Positions 35,678 to 44,280 of a stretch of DNA of 64,000 bases are shown one piece after another. The position numbers and the translations under genes were made by a program. Under the pieces are notes generated by a model. The model had not been told where the DNA came from, searched no databases, and worked only from the letters and a program-made list of their open reading frames with translations. Every line of letters begins with the position of its first letter. Within the stretch, counting starts at the first letter, position 1. Origin of the DNA: Bacteroidota bacterium (GTDB taxonomy: Bacteria > Bacteroidota > Bacteroidia > Sphingobacteriales > Sphingobacteriaceae); contig JABDBM010000002.1 in the NCBI GenBank assembly GCA_013288685.1, positions 1-64,000 on the forward strand, read 5' to 3'.

Positions 35678-37291
35678 ATGCATCATGCCGTCATACAATA
35701 TACCTGCCTGTTGGCTATCATTCTTTTTGTGGTTATGCTGGCCCAAAAAATCAGGGTCGCCTATCCTATCCTGCTGGTACTGGTTGGATTACCCTTAGGT
35801 TTTGTGCCATTTTTACGCGGTATCGAAATTCAGCCTGATCTTATTTTCGTAATCTTTTTGCCTCCGTTGCTCTATGAGGCCGCCTGGAATACGTCGTGGA
35901 AAGATTTCTGGAAGTGGCGCCGGGTGATTAGCAGCTTCGCTTTCCCTGTGGTCATCCTCACCTCGTGCGTGGTGGCTTTTGTATCTGCTGCAGTTATCCC
36001 GGGTTTTACCTTGGCGACAGGTTTTTTATTGGGCGGAATTGTTTCGCCGCCCGATGCGGTTTCGGCCAGCGCCATTTTGAAAACTATCAAGGTACCTAAA
36101 CGCTTTGTAACCATAGTTGAAGGCGAAAGTCTGATGAACGATGCATCCAGTTTAGTGGTTTTCCGGTTTGCGCTGGCGGCAGCACTTACCGGCACTTTCG
36201 CTTTCGGTGAAGCGGCTGCCAGTTTTTTCCTGGTAATTGCATTAGGCATTGCTGTGGGGATAGCCGTGGCGCTTCTGTTTTACACCATACACCGCTGGCT
36301 GCCTACATCCACAAATATGGATGTGGTGCTCACCTTTATTACACCATACGCCATGTATATGCTGGCAGAGCAGTTTCACGTTTCGGGCGTATTAGCGGTG
36401 GTGAGTGGCGGGCTATTTTTATCGGTACGACGGCACCGGTTTTTATCGCACCGCAGCCGCCTCCAAGGCGTTAACGTTTGGGAGGCTGTGGCTTTTGTAT
36501 TAAACGGTATTGTATTTATCCTGATAGGCCTCGAATTCCCGGTGGTTATTAAGAACCTGGGGGCGGGCGGGCTTACGCCGGCTATTAACTATAGTTTGAT
36601 CATTACCGCCGTGCTCATAGCTGGCCGTTTCTTGTGCACCTATGGCGCCACAATTATTACCATGGTGATGAGCAGGGTAATTACCGTGGCCGACCCGAGC
36701 CCCGGATGGAGAGCCCCAACCCTACTGGGCTGGACCGGCATGCGCGGTGTTGTTTCGCTTGCAGCTGCACTCAGCATACCGCTGACTTATAGCAATGGGC
36801 AAGCTTTTCCTAACCGTGATATGATTTTGTTCATCACTTTTACTGTGATATTGGTTACCCTGGTGCTCCAGGGATTAACACTGCCGCTCCTTGTTAAATG
36901 GGTAAACATGCCCGATCCTGACCTGACCATTTCTATGGAACAGCAACGACAATTGGTACGCAAAAAGCTTGCCCACCTGTCGCTGACTATATTGAATGAA
37001 AAATACAGGGACCAACTTAAACACAACGGGATGATAAAAGGCCTTGTATTCCGTTACAATGCAGATATGGAGTTGCTGAAGGATTGGGAAAAAGGCGATA
37101 ACGAGGCACGGGCCGCCGCTTTTTATAAAGACTACCGGAAGGTAATGGCGCATTTATTAAAAGAACAGCGCGCTTTGTTGGCTACGCTTAATAAAAAAGA
37201 AAATATCAGCGATGAACTCGTAAAACAACAGTTTGAGCTGCTGGACCTGGAGGAGGAAAAGCTGCGTCAGCATTTCGAGGCTGCTGATTGA
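35678..37291 (+). CDS. Na+/H+ antiporter, CPA1 family
   Basis: 537 residues, about 12 membrane segments, then a C-terminal cytoplasmic helical part (about 410-537). Family signs: LPPLLYEAAWNTSW, GGIVSPPDAVSASAIL (ion-site Asp in the broken helix), EGESLMNDASSLVVFRFAL with the conserved N-D pair, and WTGMRGVVSLAAALSIP. It exchanges sodium for protons across the inner membrane. It follows the DUF3224 gene by 30 bases and may be co-transcribed with it. Confidence 0.93.
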   Translation: MHHAVIQYTCLLAIILFVVMLAQKIRVAYPILLVLVGLPLGFVPFLRGIEIQPDLIFVIFLPPLLYEAAWNTSWKDFWKWRRVISSFAFPVVILTSCVVAFVSAAVIPGFTLATGFLLGGIVSPPDAVSASAILKTIKVPKRFVTIVEGESLMNDASSLVVFRFALAAALTGTFAFGEAAASFFLVIALGIAVGIAVALLFYTIHRWLPTSTNMDVVLTFITPYAMYMLAEQFHVSGVLAVVSGGLFLSVRRHRFLSHRSRLQGVNVWEAVAFVLNGIVFILIGLEFPVVIKNLGAGGLTPAINYSLIITAVLIAGRFLCTYGATIITMVMSRVITVADPSPGWRAPTLLGWTGMRGVVSLAAALSIPLTYSNGQAFPNRDMILFITFTVILVTLVLQGLTLPLLVKWVNMPDPDLTISMEQQRQLVRKKLAHLSLTILNEKYRDQLKHNGMIKGLVFRYNADMELLKDWEKGDNEARAAAFYKDYRKVMAHLLKEQRALLATLNKKENISDELVKQQFELLDLEEEKLRQHFEAAD

Positions 37292-37596
37292 AGTTGCAGT
37301 TATTCAACTAAGTCCATTTACCGTTAAAGAAAAACAAGGCTGATATTTAGTTATGAGACCGACAAGAATATGCACCAACCTTACACAGTACAATACCTCA
37401 CCATAACAGGTTCATTAAAATATATATTATAGTATTAATGTTTTATTAATTATTTGTTATACGCAGGATAGTTATTTGTGATTATAAATAACCAATAGTA
37501 AACCGCAGACCTAAAAAACGCTATTATTTAAAATACCGGAGCTGCCGGAGTTTTATGGCGCTATTTGACTATTGGATTTTGATAAAATATCAAGTA
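37292..37596. other. Intergenic region before the surface-protein gene
   Basis: About 300 AT-rich bases. A hairpin with GTTATTT (37471-37477) and AAATAAC (37486-37492) is the only structure noted. The promoter of the downstream gene should be here, but no clear box stands out. Confidence 0.35.
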
Positions 37597-39414
37597 ATGA
37601 AACCTGAAAAAATAAAGTCCGGGCTATTGATGCTATGTAGTTTTTTAAGCCTGATATTTTGTTTTTTTCGGCCACCAAATCACCCTGCGGTTCTCGGCAA
37701 AGAAAAACAAAACGCTCCTGCTGGCTGCGACGTCATTCACTGGGCAAAATGGTCTAAGTTTTCGGGATCAAATGCAACCGGAACCATCGACGAAGGTAAC
37801 GGGAGTTCGGTTGACATATCCATGTCGTCGAACTTTGATTTTTCGTCGACGCCTGAGATTTACAATTATTTCACCTTCAGTTATTATGCGTCCCCTCCCC
37901 CAAACGACACCGTTCCTAAAACAACCTGGTCTGCCGGTGGCGGAGGGTCAACAAACATGACTTTTTCGCACCAGGTAACCAATCCTGTTTTATTGATTTC
38001 GTCGTTAGGGCAATTCGGCCTGCGTGCTACACTGGGTTTCTCATTACCTTATGTAATTTTATACGACGGTGGCGGAATGACTTTTGACACTGGCTTTTCC
38101 ATAACCGGCGAAGAAGGGTACGCCATCATTATGTTTCCCGGAAGTTTTAAGAGTGTGGTTATTACGTCAACAACGCCCGAAGATTATACCAACATTACCT
38201 GGGGCCTGGGAGTACCCGCGTTTGCTGTAAATATTACAGAAACCGCATCTCCCTGCGGCAGCACAACGGCAACTGCCAGCGGCGGCTTAAGCTATAAGTG
38301 GAATGGCGGCGATAGTCCATCCAGCGCCACCAATACCTTTCATACCAGCGGCCGCTATATTGTAACAGTTAAGGATGCGAGTGGGTGTTCGGTATCGGCA
38401 TCAAAACAAATTGATGTTCGTTCATCACCCACGCTTTCAGTTAAAGGTAATTTTACCGGGTGCGGAAGCGTAACGGCCACGGCCATTGCTGATAGCGCCG
38501 TGAGCTACCTATGGGATGGAGGAGATACGCCAAACAGCGCCGTCAATACTTTCCATACCAGCGGCCTATACACGGTAATAGTTACCGATGCGCACCAATG
38601 CCGGGCATCCCGCGGAGTGGATGTTACCATAAATAAAACCGTAGGCCCCGCAATAAATATAACAGCATCACCATCCGGGCCAATTTGCTCGGGCGTCCCG
38701 GTAACCTACAGTGCATCATTTTCAAACGGAGGGGATTCGCCAGAGATTAACTGGTTAAAAAACGGTATATCTGTTGGGCCCGGCAATACTTATACCGCAA
38801 CCGACCTGGTAGATGGCGATATAATTCAATGCACGTTAAAGAGTCATGTCCCTTGCGCTGTACCTGCCACATTGACGAGTAATAGCATCATTGCCGATGT
38901 TAAAGCAATACCGGCCATTACTTTTCCTCAAAAATTTGTGATAGATGGCCGCTCATCTTCGGTTCAGTTAAACCCCGTAATCAGCGGCAACATAGCAAGT
39001 TGTTTATGGACGCCCGCCGAAGGTTTGAGCAACCCAAATATCCCTAACCCTATTGCTAACCCCGCATCCACAACAGATTACACCTTAACTGTAATTTCAC
39101 CAGCAGGCTGTCAAACTACGGCAACTGCAAGCGTTTTGGTTTCAAAAATTCTCATAATCCCTAACACATTTACACCTAATGGCGACAGCATTAACGATAC
39201 CTGGGAAATTGCGAACCTGGCTATTTACCCAAAAGTGACTGTTGATATCTACACTCGCTACGGAGCAAATATATACCACTCCATCGGTTATGCCCGCCCA
39301 TGGAACGGGCTTTACAACGGCAAAAAGCTGCCGGTGGGTACCTATTACTATATAATTAACCTCAATGATGAAGCACAAAGCGTTAAAAGCGGATGGGTGG
39401 CTATTTTACGGTAA
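37597..39414 (+). CDS. Surface protein with gliding-motility C-terminal (T9SS type B) sorting domain
   Basis: 605 residues. An N-terminal membrane segment acts as signal (LLMLCSFLSLIFCFF). After a non-repeat region (about 40-220) come two repeats of about 60 residues with NTFHTSG and SYxWxGGDxPxSA, PKD/Ig-like modules, then another Ig-like module. The C-terminal 85 residues are the CHU_C sorting domain (IPNTFTPNGDSINDTWEI, RYGANIYHS, GTYYYIINLND). The type IX secretion system exports such proteins to the cell surface. The ATG at 37597 is preferred to 37555 because it starts right before the signal. Confidence 0.9.
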   Translation: MKPEKIKSGLLMLCSFLSLIFCFFRPPNHPAVLGKEKQNAPAGCDVIHWAKWSKFSGSNATGTIDEGNGSSVDISMSSNFDFSSTPEIYNYFTFSYYASPPPNDTVPKTTWSAGGGGSTNMTFSHQVTNPVLLISSLGQFGLRATLGFSLPYVILYDGGGMTFDTGFSITGEEGYAIIMFPGSFKSVVITSTTPEDYTNITWGLGVPAFAVNITETASPCGSTTATASGGLSYKWNGGDSPSSATNTFHTSGRYIVTVKDASGCSVSASKQIDVRSSPTLSVKGNFTGCGSVTATAIADSAVSYLWDGGDTPNSAVNTFHTSGLYTVIVTDAHQCRASRGVDVTINKTVGPAINITASPSGPICSGVPVTYSASFSNGGDSPEINWLKNGISVGPGNTYTATDLVDGDIIQCTLKSHVPCAVPATLTSNSIIADVKAIPAITFPQKFVIDGRSSSVQLNPVISGNIASCLWTPAEGLSNPNIPNPIANPASTTDYTLTVISPAGCQTTATASVLVSKILIIPNTFTPNGDSINDTWEIANLAIYPKVTVDIYTRYGANIYHSIGYARPWNGLYNGKKLPVGTYYYIINLNDEAQSVKSGWVAILR

Positions 39415-39433
39415 GCGTAGCAATTCTGCAAAA

Positions 39434-39934
39434 TTACAATTCTGTAAACGGCACCAAACTGTCCTCTACAATCAACCCGCTTTTGCAAAAGCCAAGTAAA
39501 TTCGGCCCCTCCAACCGTTCATATAACTCTTCCAAATCTTTATCACTCCCGGTTTTACAGATAACGAAAGTATCAGCACCCATACTGCTTAACGCTGCTC
39601 CATATTTGTCAATCAACAGCCATAAATCGTTGCTTAAGGCCGGAGCAGCTAATCGGTAGAAACCTGTTTTCCTGAGGTTGTCCGCATAAGTTTTCACTGC
39701 ATAAACCTCGATGATTTTGTTTAGCCGTTGGGTGAATGGCGCCAGGTCAGTAGCCGGAATAACGGCTTCTATTGTCAGCATCACCAGGTCACTAATATCA
39801 GTACGAGCAACGTTCAGGCTCCTTACGTCATAGCTCCGCTTGTTAAAATGGATGAGGATCTGCCCAACAAGGCCTTTTTTGTCCTCGGCATAGATCGAAA
39901 AGATGGTTGGGTTGGTGGCGATGGCTTTTTTCAT
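39434..39934 (-). CDS. ACT-domain protein, acetolactate synthase small subunit-like (orphan)
   Basis: 166 residues. The N-terminal half is an ACT domain of the IlvN/IlvH type: FSIYAEDKKGLVGQILIHF, then KRSYDVRSLNVARTD. The second half has a weaker repeat of similar fold. In acetolactate synthase such domains bind valine and inhibit the large subunit. No ilvB or other branched-chain pathway gene is present in the window, so this is an orphan regulator-like subunit. A terminator and an Ile/Val/Leu-rich leader peptide lie directly upstream, which supports a role tied to branched-chain amino acids. A GcvR-like ACT regulator is the alternative. Confidence 0.65.
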   Translation of the reverse strand: MKKAIATNPTIFSIYAEDKKGLVGQILIHFNKRSYDVRSLNVARTDISDLVMLTIEAVIPATDLAPFTQRLNKIIEVYAVKTYADNLRKTGFYRLAAPALSNDLWLLIDKYGAALSSMGADTFVICKTGSDKDLEELYERLEGPNLLGFCKSGLIVEDSLVPFTEL

Positions 39935-39952
39935 TTGATTTGGTGATAAAAT

Positions 39953-39982
39953 AAAAAAGCCTCCCGGGTTGTCCGGGAGGCT
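39953..39982 (-). terminator. Attenuator terminator before the ACT-domain gene
   Basis: On the minus strand AGCCTCCCGG (39982-39973) pairs with CCGGGAGGCT (39967-39958), ten perfect base pairs with a five-base loop, then six T (39958-39953). It lies 19 bases before the ATG of the ACT gene and after the leader peptide, so it would block expression unless prevented. Its 5' arm contains CTCCCG, which can pair with CGGGAG at the end of the leader ORF (40027-40022) to form an antiterminator. Confidence 0.8.
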
Positions 39983-40013
39983 GATGATATATTTTGCTTT
40001 AGTTAAGACAATA

Positions 40014-40103
40014 TCAGGACACTCCCGTAATAATTGGAATAATCAGGACAACGACAATAATAATTGCGTTAAGGATGTTGCTATATAAACTGTTCGTTGC
40101 CAT
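40014..40103 (-). CDS. Ile/Val/Leu-rich leader peptide (attenuation)
   Basis: A 29-codon frame from the ATG at 40101-40103 to the TGA at 40014-40016. Residues 14-25 read AIIIVVVLIIPII with only one Pro and no other polar residue; 15 of residues 10-28 are Ile, Val or Leu. The composition and length match ilv leader peptides of enterobacteria, where ribosome stalling on these codons under amino-acid shortage prevents termination. The terminator at 39953-39982 and the possible antiterminator pairing complete the arrangement. A TATTTTG box (40117-40111) just upstream suggests a very short 5' leader. A tiny membrane peptide is the other reading. Confidence 0.7.
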   Translation of the reverse strand: MATNSLYSNILNAIIIVVVLIIPIITGVS

Positions 40104-40169
40104 CGGGCTGCAAAATAGTAAAATCAAATCAACTGTTAAAATCTTTTTCAGTGCTTATCGTCTAATTGC

Positions 40170-41147
40170 TTAGAGTTTACTTACCAGCTCCGCTATCCTA
40201 TTTGAAATGCCAACTTCATTGTCATACCAGGCAACCACTTTTACCAATTTACCAATAGTTTTGGTAAGGCCGCCATCAACAATTGAGGAATGGGTATTAC
40301 CGAGGATATCTGATGATACCATTGGCTCTTCGGTATATTCCATAATGCCTTTGAGCGAATTTTCGGCATAATGTTTAAACAGTTTGTTCAGGTCGGCAAC
40401 GGATACTTCTTTTTTTAAATTGACGGACAAATCAACTATCGAAGCATCAATTACCGGAACCCGGTAGGAATAGCCATCCATTTTACCTTTTAAGTTGGGC
40501 AGCACATCGCCGATGGCTTTAGCCGCACCGGTAGTTGTGGGGATAATGGAATAAGTTGCTGCCCTTGCCCTGCGCAAATCCTTATGGGGGGCATCCTGCA
40601 AGTTTTGATCGGCGGTAAAGGCATGTACGGTAATCATATAGCCAGATTCAACGCCGAATTCTTTATCGAGTATATACAGTATCGGTGCGATACTGCCTGT
40701 AGTGCAGGATGCCGTTGAATAAATGAAGTCCTCTCCTATCAGCTCGTTGTTTACCCCATGCACAATTGTTTTTACGCCACCGGTGGCGGGCGCTGTTATC
40801 AATACTTTTTTTGCACCTGCAGTGATATGTGATTGGGCCGCTACTCTGTCCGTAAACCGCCCGGTTGATTCTACCACTACATCGATACCTAAATCTTTCC
40901 ATGGCAATTTTTCAGGGTCGCGTTCGCTTAGCAACTTTATCCGTTTTCCGTTAACGGAGATAGCGTCGCCGTCAGCGAACACGTCTCCCGGAAAACGCCC
41001 GTGTGCAGTATCGTATTTAAGCAAGTGCGTTAACGTTTTAATATCTGTTAAGTCGTTTACGGCCACAACTTCTATCTCCGGTTTGTTTTGTAATGCCCTG
41101 AGGGTCATCCGGCCAATTCGGCCAAATCCATTAATTGCAATTTTCAT
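40170..41147 (-). CDS. gap: Glyceraldehyde-3-phosphate dehydrogenase, divergent paralogue
   Basis: 325 residues, a little shorter than typical GAPDH. The NAD fold begins INGFGRIGRM; catalytic Cys lies in STASCTTGS and catalytic His in TVHAFTADQN. Two conserved stretches differ from the norm: S-C-T-T-N becomes S-C-T-T-G, and Y-D-N-E-W-G-Y-S near the C-terminus becomes YDNEVGIS. The catalytic pair is kept, so it is likely active, but it is probably a second paralogue and not the main glycolytic enzyme. A GlxA-type regulator gene ends 33 bases upstream on the same strand. Confidence 0.88.
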   Translation of the reverse strand: MKIAINGFGRIGRMTLRALQNKPEIEVVAVNDLTDIKTLTHLLKYDTAHGRFPGDVFADGDAISVNGKRIKLLSERDPEKLPWKDLGIDVVVESTGRFTDRVAAQSHITAGAKKVLITAPATGGVKTIVHGVNNELIGEDFIYSTASCTTGSIAPILYILDKEFGVESGYMITVHAFTADQNLQDAPHKDLRRARAATYSIIPTTTGAAKAIGDVLPNLKGKMDGYSYRVPVIDASIVDLSVNLKKEVSVADLNKLFKHYAENSLKGIMEYTEEPMVSSDILGNTHSSIVDGGLTKTIGKLVKVVAWYDNEVGISNRIAELVSKL

Positions 41148-41180
41148 TTTGTTTGATCTATTAGTATACTGTAATTCTTG

Positions 41181-42224
41181 TTAAATAAGTTCGTTCGCAC
41201 CGGGTGCCTTGAGCGCTGTTTTAAATGCCCGGCGATAATCAGAAGGCGTGGTCATTAAATGCCGCAGGAATGTGCGCCGCATAGATACGAGCCCACCCAA
41301 GCCGCATTTTTCGGCGATGCTTTCGAGCGACAAATTGGTATCTTCGAGGTATTTCCGGGCGGTTTCAACTCTCAGTTTTTCTATAAATTTAGCTGGTGGC
41401 AAGCCGGTTTGTTTATGAAATACGCGCGTAAAATTCCTTGGACTCATATTCAGATGATCAGCCATACGTACTACATCTAAAGACTCATGCAGATTTTCGC
41501 TAAACCAGCTATTTAATTTTTCGGCAATGCTTGAGCTTTCACAAACCGGCAGCAAACTGGCAAACTGCACCTGGAAACCGGGGCGGCTTAAATAAAAAAC
41601 CAATTTCCGGGCTACCCTAATAGCAATATCTTTTCCGTGGTCTTCTTCTACCAGGGCGAGCGCAAGGTCAATTCCGGATGATACTCCGCCCGAGGTATAA
41701 ATGTTTCCGTCATTAGTGTAAAATGGATTGGAGTTTACCTCTACAAGGGGATATTCCCTGGTTAGCTTTTCGCTTAAATCCCAATGCGTAGTTGCTTTTT
41801 TACCGTTTAAGATGCCTGCTTTGGCTAAGGCAAAAGCCCCTCCGCAAACTGAACCAATACGGCGTGTGTTGCTCTCGTTAACAGCCGCCAGCCAATTAAA
41901 AAACTCTTCGTATTCGGGCTTTTTTAGATTTTGAAAATCGTTGCCTGCAACAATAAGTGTATCCACAGGTATGTTAAGGTCCATGGCGCAATATTGGGTG
42001 GTTATCTCAAAACCGGCCTGGGTCATCACTTTTTTGTTCCGGGTGGGCGATACAACAAACACATCATAACCATTTTTTGAACCAGACAAAGCCAAACACT
42101 TATCGGCATGGGTAAAAACATCGGCCGGGCCGGCAAAATTAATAATTGTATTCCCCGACATCGCCACAATTACCACACGTTTCGTTTGCGTATGATTCGG
42201 CTTTAAACTGTCATCATCATTCAT
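41181..42224 (-). CDS. GlxA-type transcriptional regulator (DJ-1/PfpI plus AraC HTH)
   Basis: 347 residues. An N-terminal DJ-1/PfpI domain (about 15-190, with GSVCGGAFALAKAGIL around the nucleophile-elbow Cys) is joined to a C-terminal AraC-type double helix-turn-helix (about 240-335, with HLNMSPRNFTRVFHKQTG and IAEKCGLGG). Family members respond to small metabolites and activate neighbouring genes. It is divergent from the dehydrogenase operon starting at 42429 and lies upstream of the GAPDH gene; either may be its target. Confidence 0.9.
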   Translation of the reverse strand: MNDDDSLKPNHTQTKRVVIVAMSGNTIINFAGPADVFTHADKCLALSGSKNGYDVFVVSPTRNKKVMTQAGFEITTQYCAMDLNIPVDTLIVAGNDFQNLKKPEYEEFFNWLAAVNESNTRRIGSVCGGAFALAKAGILNGKKATTHWDLSEKLTREYPLVEVNSNPFYTNDGNIYTSGGVSSGIDLALALVEEDHGKDIAIRVARKLVFYLSRPGFQVQFASLLPVCESSSIAEKLNSWFSENLHESLDVVRMADHLNMSPRNFTRVFHKQTGLPPAKFIEKLRVETARKYLEDTNLSLESIAEKCGLGGLVSMRRTFLRHLMTTPSDYRRAFKTALKAPGANELI

Positions 42225-42428
42225 AAAACAAATTTACAATTTAAGTTAGTTGTCTCAAAGGACATAAATTATACAATTTAGGCCAAGGCGCAAGATTACC
42301 TGAAACAATTCCCTGCAATCCTCTTTTTGGCTAAAACAAAAGCAGATCTGGCTAAATCTGTCGTGCTATCACCCCCTACCTTTGGTTTATCAAAACGAAA
42401 GAAAATTAAATCCATAAAAACATCAGTT

Positions 42429-43325
42429 ATGAGAGTATTTATTACAGGGGCTACAGGTTTCGTTGGCACGGCGGTTGTCAAGGAATTACTGGGAGCAGGT
42501 CACCATGTATTGGGATTGGCACGATCGGATGCATCGGCCGAAAAACTGAAAGCAGCCGGGGCAGAAGTTCACCGCGGTGATTTAGAGGACCTGGAAAGTT
42601 TACGCCGTGGAGCAGCAGCAGCAGATGGCGTTATCCATTGCGGTTTTATTCACGATTTTTCGCGGTTTGCGGAAGTTTGCGAGGTGGATAAACTGGCTAT
42701 CAGGGCCATGGCTGATGTGTTGGTTGGTTCCGAAAAACCGCTGGTTATTACTTCGGGTACTGCGCTGGTTAGTCCGGGTAAGTTAGCTACTGAAGATATT
42801 ATCCCCGAATTTCATCCCGCGTTTCCACGGGCCTCCGAGCGGGAAGCCGATGCCGCCGCCGCCCGTGGTGTACGCACAGCGGTGGTCCGCCTTTCGCCGT
42901 CGGTTCATGGTGATGGCGATTTACATGGATTTGTACCGATAGTGATCAACATCGCCAAAGAAAAAGGTTTTTCGGCCTACACAGGCGAAGGGCAAAATCG
43001 CTGGAATGCCGTACACCGCCTGGACGCCGCGCTATTGTACCGGCTGGCCATTGAAAAATGGGCCGAACCGGGAACAAGGTACCACGCTGCGGCCGAGCAG
43101 GAGATTCCTTTTAAATCCATAGCAGAAGCCATTGGCAAACAATTGGGTATACCCGTTAAATCCATATCGGAGGAAGCAGCAGCCGGACATTTCGGGTGGT
43201 TTGTTCGCTTTGCCGGCATCGATGCCCCTGCCTCTAACAAAATTACACAAGAACGTTTGGACTGGCACCCATCGCAGACTATCTTACTGGAAGATATGGA
43301 AAATGGCGTTTATGCCAACGTTTAA
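42429..43325 (+). CDS. NAD-dependent epimerase/dehydratase family protein (extended SDR)
   Basis: 298 residues. Extended SDR with the motif TGATGFVGTAV at the N-terminus and GDLEDLESLRRGAAAADGVIH as the second strand region. Instead of the classical Tyr-x-x-x-Lys at the usual place it has SEREADAAAARG, as in the atypical SDR subgroup. Start: ATG at 42429, with the glycine motif directly following; the longer frame starting at 42327 would add 34 unlikely residues. First of three plus-strand genes 12-14 bases apart. Confidence 0.85.
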   Translation: MRVFITGATGFVGTAVVKELLGAGHHVLGLARSDASAEKLKAAGAEVHRGDLEDLESLRRGAAAADGVIHCGFIHDFSRFAEVCEVDKLAIRAMADVLVGSEKPLVITSGTALVSPGKLATEDIIPEFHPAFPRASEREADAAAARGVRTAVVRLSPSVHGDGDLHGFVPIVINIAKEKGFSAYTGEGQNRWNAVHRLDAALLYRLAIEKWAEPGTRYHAAAEQEIPFKSIAEAIGKQLGIPVKSISEEAAAGHFGWFVRFAGIDAPASNKITQERLDWHPSQTILLEDMENGVYANV

Positions 43326-43338
43326 ATCGAAATAATCT

Positions 43339-44268
43339 ATGAAAATCATAATTACCGGTTCCTTAGGGAACATCAGCAAGCCGCTGACGCAAACATTGGT
43401 TAGCCAGGGCCATGCGGTAACAGTTGTTAGCAGTAATCCGCAAAAAAAAGCAGCTATTGAAGCCCTGGGAGCCGGGGCTGCAATTGGCTCGATAGCCGAT
43501 GTGGATTTCCTGACCAACACGTTTACCGGTGCGGATGCCGCTTACGTGATGATCCCCCTGAGTTTTACAGACCCCGACCTGGGCAATTATTTACGCCGAA
43601 TGGCGCAGAATTACCTGCAAGCGCTGCAAAAGGCAGAAGTTAAGCGGGTGGTGTTAATGAGCGGCTGGGCAGCCAACCTAATAAAGGGAGAAAACGTAGA
43701 AAACGTTTTTGATGCGCTTACCGGCGCTTCCATTACCATTATGCGGCCTGGCTCTTTCTATACCAACTTTTATCAATCTATTGACCTGATGAAGGGTAAG
43801 GGACTGATAGGCAAATTCTTAACTTTACGCTATTCGGGGCTTGGGGCGCTGCTCACCGGAAAGACCGGCTTGCTGATGGGTAACTGTGGCGGTGAAGACC
43901 GTATCATTTTTGTTTCGCCAAAGGATATTGCAGATGCTGTGGCCGAAGAACTGCTACTGTACCCCAATAAAACAACCATCCGCTATGTGGGCAGCGAAGA
44001 AATGCCCTGTAACGAAGCCGCCCGTATCATTGGAACGGCTGTGGGTAAACCCTGGTTAAAATGGGTGTTACTATCCGATAAGGAAATGCTGCGGGGGCTA
44101 AAAATGGCTAAAGTTCCCGAAAAGCTGGCTGAAACTTTAGTGGAAATGCAAGCTGTAATGCACAGTGGCAAAACGCTGGAAAATTTTCATAAAAGTCAAC
44201 CCAAAATGGGCAAAGTTAAATTGGTTGAATTTGCCAAAGAGTTTGCAGCCGTATACAATAAAGAATAA
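43339..44268 (+). CDS. NmrA-like NAD(P)-binding protein (atypical SDR)
   Basis: 309 residues with the NmrA-type nucleotide motif TGSLGNISKPL, then SSNPQKKAAIEALGA and a central MRPGSFYTNFYQ, typical of the NAD(P)H-sensing or quinone-reductase-like group. It starts 13 bases after the preceding dehydrogenase and 12 bases before an AraC gene. Substrate or sensing role cannot be told from sequence. Confidence 0.85.
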   Translation: MKIIITGSLGNISKPLTQTLVSQGHAVTVVSSNPQKKAAIEALGAGAAIGSIADVDFLTNTFTGADAAYVMIPLSFTDPDLGNYLRRMAQNYLQALQKAEVKRVVLMSGWAANLIKGENVENVFDALTGASITIMRPGSFYTNFYQSIDLMKGKGLIGKFLTLRYSGLGALLTGKTGLLMGNCGGEDRIIFVSPKDIADAVAEELLLYPNKTTIRYVGSEEMPCNEAARIIGTAVGKPWLKWVLLSDKEMLRGLKMAKVPEKLAETLVEMQAVMHSGKTLENFHKSQPKMGKVKLVEFAKEFAAVYNKE

Positions 44269-44280
44269 TTACCTTGTGCT

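Noticed and set aside
42229-42236. TAAATTTG box before the GlxA-type regulator
   Set aside because: It ends only 4 bases before the ATG, so transcription would start at or inside the coding region; likely chance.
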